DNA of 18,694 bases from an uncultured Paracoccaceae bacterium (GTDB lineage: Bacteria > Pseudomonadota > Alphaproteobacteria > Rhodobacterales > Rhodobacteraceae): contig CALBSG010000115.1 of assembly GCA_937927675.1 (NCBI GenBank), forward strand, positions 1-18,694, in the 5' to 3' direction. Each line of letters begins with the position of its first letter. The stretch's first letter is position 1. Both the position numbers and the translations under genes were made by a program. The notes under the pieces were generated by a model, which was given only the letters and a program-made list of their open reading frames with translations, did no database searches and was not told where the DNA came from. Shown here in pieces: positions 9,602 to 16,069 of this stretch.

Positions 9602-9624
9602 GCGATTTTTCCGTGAAAAATCGC
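9602..9624. repeat. Perfect AT-rich palindrome (second of two) in the pdxA-rsmA gap
   Basis: GCGATTTTTC at 9602-9611, a CGT loop, and GAAAAATCGC at 9615-9624 make a perfect 10-bp stem-loop. It is six bases after the first palindrome and ends 14 bases before the rsmA ATG. Its 3' side lies next to the ribosome binding site (AAAGGCGG at 9628-9635), so in RNA it could affect rsmA translation or mark an mRNA processing point. Confidence 0.85.
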
Positions 9625-9638
9625 CAGAAAGGCGGACC

Positions 9639-10478
9639 ATGGCGACGATCGACGGGCTTCCCCCCTTGCGCGAGGTGATCGCGGCGCATGATCTGGTGGC
9701 GAAAAAGCAGCTTGGACAAAACTTTCTGCTGGATTTGAACCTGACCGCCAAGATTGCCCGCATGGCCGGTGATCTTTCCGCCTGCGACGTGCTGGAGGTC
9801 GGCCCCGGCCCCGGCGGCCTGACGCGCGGTCTTTTGGTCGAAGGCGCGCGCCGGGTTCTGGCGGTGGAAAAAGATCCCCGCTGCATGGCGCCCTTGGCCG
9901 AGATTGCCGCCCGCTATCCGGGGCGGCTGGAGGTGGTGAATGGCGACGCGATGGAAATCGATCCGCTCGCCCATTTGACGCCCCCGATCAAGATCGTGGC
10001 CAACCTGCCCTATAACGTCGGCACGGAATTGCTGATCCGTTGGCTGACGCCAAAGATCTGGCCACCAGTCTGGCAATCGCTGACGCTGATGTTCCAAAAA
10101 GAAGTGGCCGAGCGCATCGTGGCGAAACCAAAGGGCGACCATTACGGGCGGCTGGCGCTGCTCGCACAATGGCGCTGCGACGCCAAGATCGTCATGCACC
10201 TGCCGCCCGAGGCCTTTACCCCTGCCCCCAAGGTACATTCCGCCGTGGTGCATCTGACCCGGTTGGCCGAACCGCGCTACCCGGCAGATGAGGCGATCTT
10301 GCAACGGCTGACCGCCATGGCCTTTAACCAGCGCCGCAAGATGCTGCGATCAAGTCTGAAGGCGTGGAGCCCGGATATCGAGGACCGCCTGCTGGCCGCC
10401 GGAATTCCGCCTACGGCGCGGGCCGAGGAAATCTCGCTGGAAGGGTTCTGTGCCTTGGCCCGCGAAGTGGCGAAATAA
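9639..10478 (+). CDS. rsmA: 16S rRNA (adenine1518-N6/adenine1519-N6)-dimethyltransferase
   Basis: A 279-residue RsmA/KsgA. It dimethylates two adjacent adenines in helix 45 near the 3' end of 16S rRNA during late 30S assembly; loss gives kasugamycin resistance in many bacteria. Family motifs are in order: KQLGQNFLLD (23-32), the S-adenosylmethionine loop EVGPGPGGLT (53-62), the acidic residues of VEKD and NGDAMEID, and the catalytic NLPYN (122-126). The C-terminal helical domain contains FNQRRKMLR. The ATG at 9639 has AAAGGCGG just upstream. The frame continues upstream through the two palindromes into pdxA, but that part is not family sequence. It is the last gene of the lpt cluster, as ksgA follows pdxA in E. 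coli. Confidence 0.97.
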   Translation: MATIDGLPPLREVIAAHDLVAKKQLGQNFLLDLNLTAKIARMAGDLSACDVLEVGPGPGGLTRGLLVEGARRVLAVEKDPRCMAPLAEIAARYPGRLEVVNGDAMEIDPLAHLTPPIKIVANLPYNVGTELLIRWLTPKIWPPVWQSLTLMFQKEVAERIVAKPKGDHYGRLALLAQWRCDAKIVMHLPPEAFTPAPKVHSAVVHLTRLAEPRYPADEAILQRLTAMAFNQRRKMLRSSLKAWSPDIEDRLLAAGIPPTARAEEISLEGFCALAREVAK

Positions 10479-10504
10479 AAAAGGCCCGCATCGGCGGGCC
10501 TTTT
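10479..10504. terminator. Bidirectional terminator between rsmA and the DUF4167 gene
   Basis: AAAAGGCCCGC (10479-10489), an ATCG loop, and GCGGGCCTTTT (10494-10504) form a perfect 11-bp stem starting right after the rsmA stop. On the plus strand TTTTCTTT follows; on the minus strand the 3' arm runs into TTTTTTATTT. It can therefore end both rsmA and the convergent DUF4167 gene, whose stop is at 10507-10509. Confidence 0.92.
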
Positions 10505-10506
10505 CT

Positions 10507-11388
10507 TTATTCGGCAGCTTCCGGCGCGTCGGGTTTCGGCGGGCTGGGCTTTTTCGCACGTGGCGCGCGGGCCGGTTTGGCGGGGGCTTCGGCGGCGGGT
10601 GCTTCAACGGGTGCAACCGCTACAGGCTCTGCCGGGGCGCCGGTGATGAAGGACGGCAATTCGGGTTGAGGTTGAGGTTCCGGCGCACGGCGCGGCTCGC
10701 GCCGATCTTCGCGTGGGCGCTCCTCCCGCGGACGGTCGTCACGGCGTTGGTCATCACGGGGGCGATCTTCACGGCGTTGTTCGTCGCGCGGACGGTCCTC
10801 GCGGGGGCGATCATCCCGCGGACGGTCTTCGCGGCGCTGCTCGTCGCGCGGACGGTCTTCACGGGGACGGTCGTCACGGGGCCGATCATCACGGCGCTGG
10901 TTGCGGTCGCGGTTGCGATCATCGCGGCGATAGTCATCGCGGCGCGGTTGCTGGCCTTGCGGGCGGGTCTCGGGCAGCTCAACCAGCGTGCCTTCATCCT
11001 CGTTGCCGATGACGTCAAAACCTTCGGACGACGGCTGCACATCACCGGGCTGTTCGCCGCGGTAGTCATTCCGCTCGCGATCGCGGTTGCCATTGCCATT
11101 TTGCTGATGGAACTGCTGGCGGGCCTCTTGTTCAGCAGCCTGTTCGCGCATCGCTTCGGCCAAAAGCCGGGTGTAATGCTCGGCATGCTGCAAGAAATTC
11201 TCTGCCGCCACCCGGTCATTCGACAGCTGGGCGTCGCGGGCCAGAAGCTGATACTTCTCGATGATCTGCTGCGGCGTACCGCGCACCTTGCCCTCGGGGC
11301 CGGAGCTGTCGAACACCCGGTTGATGATATTGCCGAGGGTACGCGGGCGGTTCTGCTTGGAACGCGAGCGGGACTTGGAAGAGCGCAT
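10507..11388 (-). CDS. DUF4167 domain-containing protein with charged pentapeptide repeats
   Basis: A 293-residue protein. Residues 1-80 are the conserved DUF4167 region (MRSSKSRSRSKQNRPRTLGN, then RVFDSSGPEGKVRGTPQQI and a helical segment QLLARDAQLSNDRVAAENF). Residues about 85-165 are rich in Q, N, D and R. Residues 167-231 are thirteen pentapeptides of the DDRPR/EDRPR/DEQRR type. The tail (232-293) is Pro/Ala/Lys-rich and ends acidic. The whole C-terminal two thirds is probably disordered. The start at 11388 has AAAGG a few bases upstream and is the family N-terminus. The family is alphaproteobacterial and of unknown function as far as I know. Arg/Asp repeats and the place after prfA-prmC suggest an RNA- or ribosome-associated role, which is inference only. 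Confidence 0.9.
   Translation of the reverse strand: MRSSKSRSRSKQNRPRTLGNIINRVFDSSGPEGKVRGTPQQIIEKYQLLARDAQLSNDRVAAENFLQHAEHYTRLLAEAMREQAAEQEARQQFHQQNGNGNRDRERNDYRGEQPGDVQPSSEGFDVIGNEDEGTLVELPETRPQGQQPRRDDYRRDDRNRDRNQRRDDRPRDDRPREDRPRDEQRREDRPRDDRPREDRPRDEQRREDRPRDDQRRDDRPREERPREDRREPRRAPEPQPQPELPSFITGAPAEPVAVAPVEAPAAEAPAKPARAPRAKKPSPPKPDAPEAAE
10696..10890 (-). repeat. 15-bp coding tandem repeat, 13 units, within DUF4167 gene
   Basis: Thirteen consecutive 15-base units encode pentapeptides DDRPR, EDRPR, DEQRR and close variants. A higher-order 60-base period encodes the same 20 residues twice (10816-10875 and 10756-10815). By direct comparison the two 60-base copies differ at 12 positions. 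All 12 are third codon positions and none changes an amino acid. Confidence 0.92.
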
Positions 11389-11505
11389 CTTGACCTTTGA
11401 GGCGGTGACCCAGCGCCATGCGCCGATCAGGCGCAAATGTTTTGGCGGGGTGGCTGGTATTCAGCAACAGCGGGCCTTCGGGGCCTGAACTCGTGCTGAA
11501 CCCGC

Positions 11506-11531
11506 ATTATCACATAAGCCGGGGCTGGCAA
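11506..11531 (-). promoter_or_regulatory. Possible promoter for the DUF4167 gene
   Basis: In the 178-base gap between prmC and DUF4167, the minus strand carries GATAAT (11506-11511) preceded by TG one base upstream, an extended -10 element. TTGCCA (11526-11531) lies upstream but with only 14 bases between the hexamers, which is short. The gap has no hairpin with a T tract, so DUF4167 may also be read from the prfA-prmC transcript. Confidence 0.3.
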
Positions 11532-11566
11532 GCAGATTCTGCGAAAAACCCCCTAAAACCGGCCAA

Positions 11567-12427
11567 TCAGGCGCAGCCGCAGCCCTCATCCGCGCTTGGT
11601 TTGACCGCAACAACCACCCGGTCGCGCCCGTCCATATCGGGCAGCACGCGGATTTCTTGCAAACCTTGGGCGGCAAACAACGCCGCCACAGCGGCCCCTT
11701 GCGTCGGCCCAATCTCGACCAACAGCCGCCCACCCGGCATAAGACGCGACGGGGCGTCGCGCGCGATGATGCGGTACGGCCCTAACCCGTCGCCGCCGGG
11801 GGTCAGCGCCAGATGCGGTTCCCAATCGCGCACCTCGGGGGCAAGGCCCGGCATTTCATCGGCGGCGATATAGGGCGGGTTCGACACGATCAGATCATAG
11901 CAGCCCGGCACATCCGAAAACCAATCGGACGCGCGAAAGCTGGCCCGCGTGCCAAGCCCAAGCGCGTCGGCATTGCCGCCCGCCACATCAAGGGCGGCGG
12001 GCGAGATATCCACCCCCAGCCCCCGCGCAGCCGGCATGGATTTAAGGCAAGACAGCAAAATGCAGCCCGTCCCGGTGCCAAGATCCAGCATGTTCAAGAA
12101 GGGTGCCTTGACAGCCTCGGCCACCAAAGCCTCGGTATCGGGGCGCGGATCCAGCGTGTCTTGGGTTACGCGAAAGGTCAGGCCCCAGAACTGGCGCTGG
12201 CCGATGATCTGGGCGACGGGCTGGCGCGCGACCCTCGCGGCGAGTGCCGCCTCATAAGCCGCGGCCTGCGCGTCGCTGATCGCATCGGGCAAGTGCAGCG
12301 TCAGACGGTCTTGCGCAATTCCAAGGGCATGGGACAGAAGCAGCCGCGCATCCAGCGCCGCATCTTCAATCCCGCCATCGCGCAGGCGGGGAATGGCGGC
12401 GCGCAGGGCCTCGTTGCCCGTCGTCAT
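11567..12427 (-). CDS. prmC: Peptide chain release factor N5-glutamine methyltransferase
   Basis: A 286-residue PrmC (HemK). It methylates the side-chain amide of the GGQ glutamine in release factors 1 and 2, raising termination efficiency. The N-terminal helical release-factor-binding domain covers about 1-85. The methyltransferase domain has the S-adenosylmethionine loop DLGTGTGC (115-122), the acidic GVDIS (138-142) and the catalytic NPPY (183-186). The conserved segment RQFWGLTF (78-85) and DPRPDTE (93-99) are present. The ATG overlaps the prfA stop as ATGA, so the enzyme is coupled to its substrate. The C-terminus ends in GCGCA, a short cysteine-containing tail that may be species-specific. 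Confidence 0.96.
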   Translation of the reverse strand: MTTGNEALRAAIPRLRDGGIEDAALDARLLLSHALGIAQDRLTLHLPDAISDAQAAAYEAALAARVARQPVAQIIGQRQFWGLTFRVTQDTLDPRPDTEALVAEAVKAPFLNMLDLGTGTGCILLSCLKSMPAARGLGVDISPAALDVAGGNADALGLGTRASFRASDWFSDVPGCYDLIVSNPPYIAADEMPGLAPEVRDWEPHLALTPGGDGLGPYRIIARDAPSRLMPGGRLLVEIGPTQGAAVAALFAAQGLQEIRVLPDMDGRDRVVVAVKPSADEGCGCA

Positions 12428-13479
12428 CCTTCCATCTCGGCCAGTTTCGCCGCCTGATCATGGGCAATCAGCGCGTCGATCACCTCACCCAGATCGCCTT
12501 GCATGATCTGCCCCAGCGAATAGAGCGTCAGGTTGATGCGGTGGTCGGTCATCCGGCCTTGGGGGAAGTTATAGGTGCGGATGCGCTCAGAACGGTCGCC
12601 CGAGCCGACCTGAGCTTTCCGGTCGGCGGCACGTTCCGAATGCAGTCTTTCGCGTTCCGCCTCGTAAAGCCGGGCCCGCAACACCTGCATGGCAATCTCG
12701 CGGTTGCGGTGCTGCGACTTTTCCGAACTGGTCACGATGATCCCGGTCGGCAAATGGGTGATCCGCACCGCCGAATCCGTCGTGTTCACGTGCTGGCCCC
12801 CTGCGCCCGAGGAGCGCATGGTATCAATGCGAATATCGCTGGCAGGAATGTCGATATCGACCTCTTCCGCCTCGGGCAGCACGGCCACCGTCGCAGCCGA
12901 GGTATGCACCCGGCCCTGCGCCTCGGTTTCCGGCACGCGCTGCACGCGGTGAACACCGCTTTCAAACTTCAGCCGGGCATAGACCCCCTCGCCCGAGACC
13001 AGCGCGGTAAATTCCTTGATCCCACCAAGGTCCGAGGCCTGATATTCAAGCACCTCCCAGCGCCAGCCCATGCGTTCGGCATGGCGCTGGTACATCCGCA
13101 CGAGGTCCCCGGCGAACAGCGCAGCCTCATCGCCCCCGGTTCCGGGACGAATTTCGATGATGGCAGGGCGCGCGTCGGCGGCATCTTTTGGCAACAAAGC
13201 CAGCCGCAGCCGATCTTCCATCTCCGGGATGCGCGCCTTCAGCGCCGGGATTTCTTCCTCGGCCAAGGCCTTCATGTCCGGGTCGGCCAGCATGGTCTCG
13301 GCTTCGGACAGATCGGCCAGTGCGCGCATATAGGCCGCGATTTCTTCGGCCACGGGCTTTAGATCGGAATATTCCCGCGCCACTTGGGCGATTTCGGCAG
13401 GGGCCGCACCCGCGTTCAGGCGCGCCTCGAGATACTCGAAACGCTGGGTGATCTGGGCGAGTTTATCCTGCGGAACCAT
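12424..13479 (-). CDS. prfA: Peptide chain release factor 1
   Basis: A 351-residue RF1 that reads UAA and UAG stop codons and triggers hydrolysis of the peptidyl-tRNA. The N-terminal helical domain (about 1-100) is followed by the P-x-T stop-codon reading segment RVPETEAQGRVHTSA (181-195) and the catalytic GAGGQHVNTTDSA (225-237), with the methylated glutamine at Q229. The C-terminal DHRINLTLYSLGQIM segment is conserved. I chose the ATG at 13479 (MVPQDKLAQITQRF) by family length. An in-frame ATG at 13521 would add 14 residues, and no strong ribosome binding site decides. The stop overlaps the prmC start. A 13-bp hairpin lies 51-83 bases upstream of the start. Confidence 0.96.
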   Translation of the reverse strand: MVPQDKLAQITQRFEYLEARLNAGAAPAEIAQVAREYSDLKPVAEEIAAYMRALADLSEAETMLADPDMKALAEEEIPALKARIPEMEDRLRLALLPKDAADARPAIIEIRPGTGGDEAALFAGDLVRMYQRHAERMGWRWEVLEYQASDLGGIKEFTALVSGEGVYARLKFESGVHRVQRVPETEAQGRVHTSAATVAVLPEAEEVDIDIPASDIRIDTMRSSGAGGQHVNTTDSAVRITHLPTGIIVTSSEKSQHRNREIAMQVLRARLYEAERERLHSERAADRKAQVGSGDRSERIRTYNFPQGRMTDHRINLTLYSLGQIMQGDLGEVIDALIAHDQAAKLAEMEG

Positions 13480-13529
13480 GGCTTGCGTTTGACGAAAAGC
13501 CCCGATTTGGTCAAGGGCCAAGCGTGTTT

Positions 13530-13562
13530 GCGGTCAAGCATCGCACCCTGATGCTTGACCGC
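13530..13562 (-). terminator. Strong 13-bp hairpin after the ABC exporter gene, without a clear T tract
   Basis: GCGGTCAAGCATC (13530-13542) and its exact reverse complement GATGCTTGACCGC (13550-13562) flank a 7-base loop. It starts six bases after the exporter stop codon. On the minus strand the hairpin is followed by AAACACG, not a T run, so it is not a textbook intrinsic terminator. It may be a factor-assisted terminator, an mRNA 3'-end stabiliser, or a leader structure of prfA. Confidence 0.6.
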
Positions 13563-13568
13563 TTTGCC

Positions 13569-15491
13569 TTAACTCTTGTGGGCGTAATGCCAGTCGCGGC
13601 CCTTTGGCAGATCAGACCCCTCGGGATCGGGCTTGGCACCGGCAAACTCCAGAGGCGGGCTTTTGCTGATTTCGGCCTCATCCGCCGACTGCCGCGCCCA
13701 CATCGCGGCATATTTGCCGCCCATGGCCAACAGTTCCTCATGCGTGCCTTGCTCTGTCACCCGACCCTCTTCCAACACCATGATGCAGTCGGCATCGGCA
13801 ATCGTCGACAGACGGTGTGCAATGGTGATGACCGACCGGCCCTGCCCCATTTCCGAAAGACTTTCCTGGATGGAGCGTTCGGTCTGGGTATCAAGGGCGC
13901 TGGTCGCCTCGTCCAGGATCAGGATGGGCGGGTTTTTCAGGAGCGTCCGGGCAATCCCCACGCGCTGCTTTTCGCCGCCTGACAATTTCAGCCCCCGCTC
14001 GCCCACCGTGGTCTTATACCCATCGGGCAAGGACATGATGAAATCATGGATCCGCGCGGCCTTGGCAGCGGCATAAACCTCTGCCTCGGTCGCACCATCG
14101 CGGCCATAGGCGATGTTGTAATAGACCGTATCGTTGAACAGCACGGTGTCCTGCGGCACCACGCCAATCGCCGCATGCAGGCTGGTTTGCTGCACGGCGC
14201 GCAGATCTTGCCCATCGATGCGGATCGCCCCGCCGGTGACATCGTAAAAGCGGAACAACAGCCGGCCGATGGTCGACTTGCCCGACCCAGACGGCCCAAC
14301 GAGCGCCACTTTGTGACCCGGCCGCACCGTCAACGAAATGCCCTTCAGGATGGGCCGCGCCGGATCATAGGCGAAGGACACATTATCAAAGACAATCTCG
14401 CCCCCGGCTACCATCACAGGCTTGGCGCCGGGCTGGTCCACCACTTCGGCAGGCTGGCCCAAAAGACCGAACATCGCCCCCATATCCACCAAGGCCTGCC
14501 GGATTTCGCGGTAAACCGTGCCAAGGAAGTTCAAGGGCATGGTGATCTGGATCATATAGGCGTTGACCATGACGAAATCGCCCACCGTCAACAGCCCCGC
14601 CTGCACCCCGCGCGCGGCCATCATCATCACGATCACCAAGCCGGTGGTGATGATGAAAGACTGGCCTGCGTTCAGGAAAGACAGCGATTGCCCGGTCTTG
14701 ACCGCCGCCACTTCATAGCGCTGCATCGCCACATCGTACCGCGCCGCCTCGCGTTCCTCGGCATTGAAATATTTCACGGTTTCAAAGTTCAACAGACTGT
14801 CCAGCGCCTTTTGATTGGCGTCGGTGTCTTGATCGTTCATCTCGCGGCGGATGCGCACGCGCATCTCGGTCACCTTGAAGGTAAAGGTGACATAGATCGC
14901 AATCGTCACCACCACGACCACCATATATTGCCAGCCAAAAAGCCAAGCAAAAAGCGCCGAGACCATGCTAAGTTCAAGGATCAAAGGCCCCACCGAAAAC
15001 AGCATAAAGCGCAGCAGGAAATCGACGCCCTTCACGCCGCGTTCGATAATGCGGCTCAGCCCCCCGGTTTTGCGGGTGATGTGATAGCGCAATGACAACG
15101 CATGAATGTGACGGAAGGTTTCCAAAGCCAATTGCCGGATCGCGCGCTGGCCAACGCGGGCAAAGACCGCATCGCGCGCCTCGCCAAAGGCCACGGCCCC
15201 AAGCCGCGCCAAGCCATAGGCCACCGTCAGCCCCACCGCACCAAGGCTCAGCATCCAGATCGGATCCTGCTTGGCCTCGGCACTCAGCATGTCCACCGCC
15301 AGTTTGTAGAAATAGGGCGTGGTTACCGAAACCAGCTTGGCCGCCAGCAACAACAACAGCGCCAGAATAACCCGGCGCTTGACCCAAGTTTGCCCCGCCG
15401 GCCAAAGATAGGGCAGAACCCGGGAAATGGTGGCCCAGCCAGACGCGCTGGGGCTGTGCTGATCGGCAGAGGTGGCGGTGCTACGGCGCAT
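13569..15491 (-). CDS. Atm1/heavy-metal-tolerance type ABC exporter (half-transporter)
   Basis: A 640-residue fused membrane-ATPase half-transporter that should work as a homodimer in the inner membrane. Six transmembrane helices fall within about 40-330. The segment TVKYFNAEEREAARYD (238-253) and SLSFLNAGQSFI (269-280) match the Atm1 group, whose known members export glutathione and glutathione-metal or -polysulfide conjugates. The ATPase has Walker A GPSGSGKST (399-407), signature LSGGE (503-507), Walker B ILILDE (523-528) and H-loop H559, so it is catalytically complete. The substrate here is inferred, not shown. The start at 15491 (MRRSTATSADQ) has only a weak GAGAG upstream. It diverges from an ArsR-type regulator with a dyad between them. 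A short acidic C-terminal tail follows the ATPase. Confidence 0.9.
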   Translation of the reverse strand: MRRSTATSADQHSPSASGWATISRVLPYLWPAGQTWVKRRVILALLLLLAAKLVSVTTPYFYKLAVDMLSAEAKQDPIWMLSLGAVGLTVAYGLARLGAVAFGEARDAVFARVGQRAIRQLALETFRHIHALSLRYHITRKTGGLSRIIERGVKGVDFLLRFMLFSVGPLILELSMVSALFAWLFGWQYMVVVVVTIAIYVTFTFKVTEMRVRIRREMNDQDTDANQKALDSLLNFETVKYFNAEEREAARYDVAMQRYEVAAVKTGQSLSFLNAGQSFIITTGLVIVMMMAARGVQAGLLTVGDFVMVNAYMIQITMPLNFLGTVYREIRQALVDMGAMFGLLGQPAEVVDQPGAKPVMVAGGEIVFDNVSFAYDPARPILKGISLTVRPGHKVALVGPSGSGKSTIGRLLFRFYDVTGGAIRIDGQDLRAVQQTSLHAAIGVVPQDTVLFNDTVYYNIAYGRDGATEAEVYAAAKAARIHDFIMSLPDGYKTTVGERGLKLSGGEKQRVGIARTLLKNPPILILDEATSALDTQTERSIQESLSEMGQGRSVITIAHRLSTIADADCIMVLEEGRVTEQGTHEELLAMGGKYAAMWARQSADEAEISKSPPLEFAGAKPDPEGSDLPKGRDWHYAHKS

Positions 15492-15548
15492 GGGCTGGCT
15501 CTCACGAAGACGGTTGCTAAGCTCTCCCCTAGCGGTTAGACGGGAATA

Positions 15549-15574
15549 GTTCAATCCTTCATGAACAGTTGAAC
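15549..15574. promoter_or_regulatory. Dyad operator candidate for the ArsR-type regulator
   Basis: A 26-base dyad has outer half-sites GTTCAA (15549-15554) and TTGAAC (15569-15574) and a palindromic centre TTCATGAA (15558-15565); 10 of 13 positions are paired. ArsR/SmtB operators are typically such TTCAA/TTGAA dyads. It ends one base before the arsR ATG. On the minus strand its left half-site, TTGAAC, could be the -35 of the exporter promoter, but the hexamer 17 bases on (TAGGGG) is a weak -10. Binding could thus repress both genes. Confidence 0.65.
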
Positions 15575-15575
15575 C

Positions 15576-15926
15576 ATGAACCGCACCGATGCCCTGACCG
15601 CCCTGCAGGCCCTTGCCAATGATGCAAGGTTGGACCTCGTGCGGCTGTTGATGCCTGCGGGGACCGCGGGTCTTTCCGCAGGCGACATTGGTCGCGCCTT
15701 GGGGCTTTCGGCCTCGCGGCTGTCCTTTCACCTCTCGGCTTTGGAGCAGGCACACCTGATCCGCGCCCGCAAAGAGGGCCGCCATGTCTATTACGCGGTT
15801 GATCCGGGCGGCATCGGCCAGACCATCGCCTTTCTTCTCAATGATTGCTGCATGGACCACCCCGAGGTGGTCGCCTGCTGCCGCCACGGCCGCGGTCCGG
15901 CAGAAATCCGCCCGGCGCAAGACTAG
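15576..15926 (+). CDS. ArsR/SmtB family transcriptional regulator with two vicinal Cys pairs
   Basis: A 116-residue winged-helix repressor. The helix-turn-helix lies at about 33-58 (LSAGDIGRALGLSASRLSFH), followed by the wing RARKEGRHVYYAVD (63-76). The C-terminal helix carries C91, C92, C101 and C102 in the context DCCMDHPEVVACC. The common metal site CVC in the DNA-binding helix of classical ArsR is absent. C-terminal vicinal cysteines are known as an arsenite site in Acidithiobacillus ferrooxidans ArsR, so a soft-metal or metalloid ligand is plausible but unproven. A thiol or redox signal is the alternative. No Shine-Dalgarno is seen: the operator candidate occupies its place. It is divergent from the Atm1-type exporter, 84 bases apart, which is the likely target besides itself. 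Confidence 0.9.
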   Translation: MNRTDALTALQALANDARLDLVRLLMPAGTAGLSAGDIGRALGLSASRLSFHLSALEQAHLIRARKEGRHVYYAVDPGGIGQTIAFLLNDCCMDHPEVVACCRHGRGPAEIRPAQD

Positions 15927-15982
15927 CGCGCCCGCATCGCCCTGCCCAATCGCGCGCCTTTATCTTGGCCCAAATATCCAAT

Positions 15983-16004
15983 CATGAAATCCTTGGATTT
16001 CATG
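15983..16004. repeat. Perfect 10-bp-arm palindrome between arsR-like and LysM genes
   Basis: CATGAAATCC (15983-15992), TT, and GGATTTCATG (15995-16004) are exact reverse complements. It sits in the 143-base convergent gap, after TTGGCCCAAATATCC and before GGAGGAGCC and a GC-rich stretch. No T tract is present. The gap holds no gene. The composition resembles the intergenic palindromes before rsmA and may be a dispersed element. Confidence 0.8.
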
Positions 16005-16069
16005 CGAACCGGAGGAGCCGGGCAGACACCCAGCGCCCCGGGGCAGGACTTGAGGACACGACGCAAGTC

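Noticed and set aside
10696..10890. Evenly spaced repeats considered as a CRISPR array
   Set aside because: Units are 15 bases with no unique spacers and remain in frame inside a real gene, so they are coding repeats.
10450..11400. Plus-strand open frame of 316 codons opposite the DUF4167 gene, with hydrophobic-looking repeats
   Set aside because: Its repeats are the reverse reading of the Asp/Arg pentapeptides; the minus strand has the conserved DUF4167 N-terminus and a ribosome binding site.
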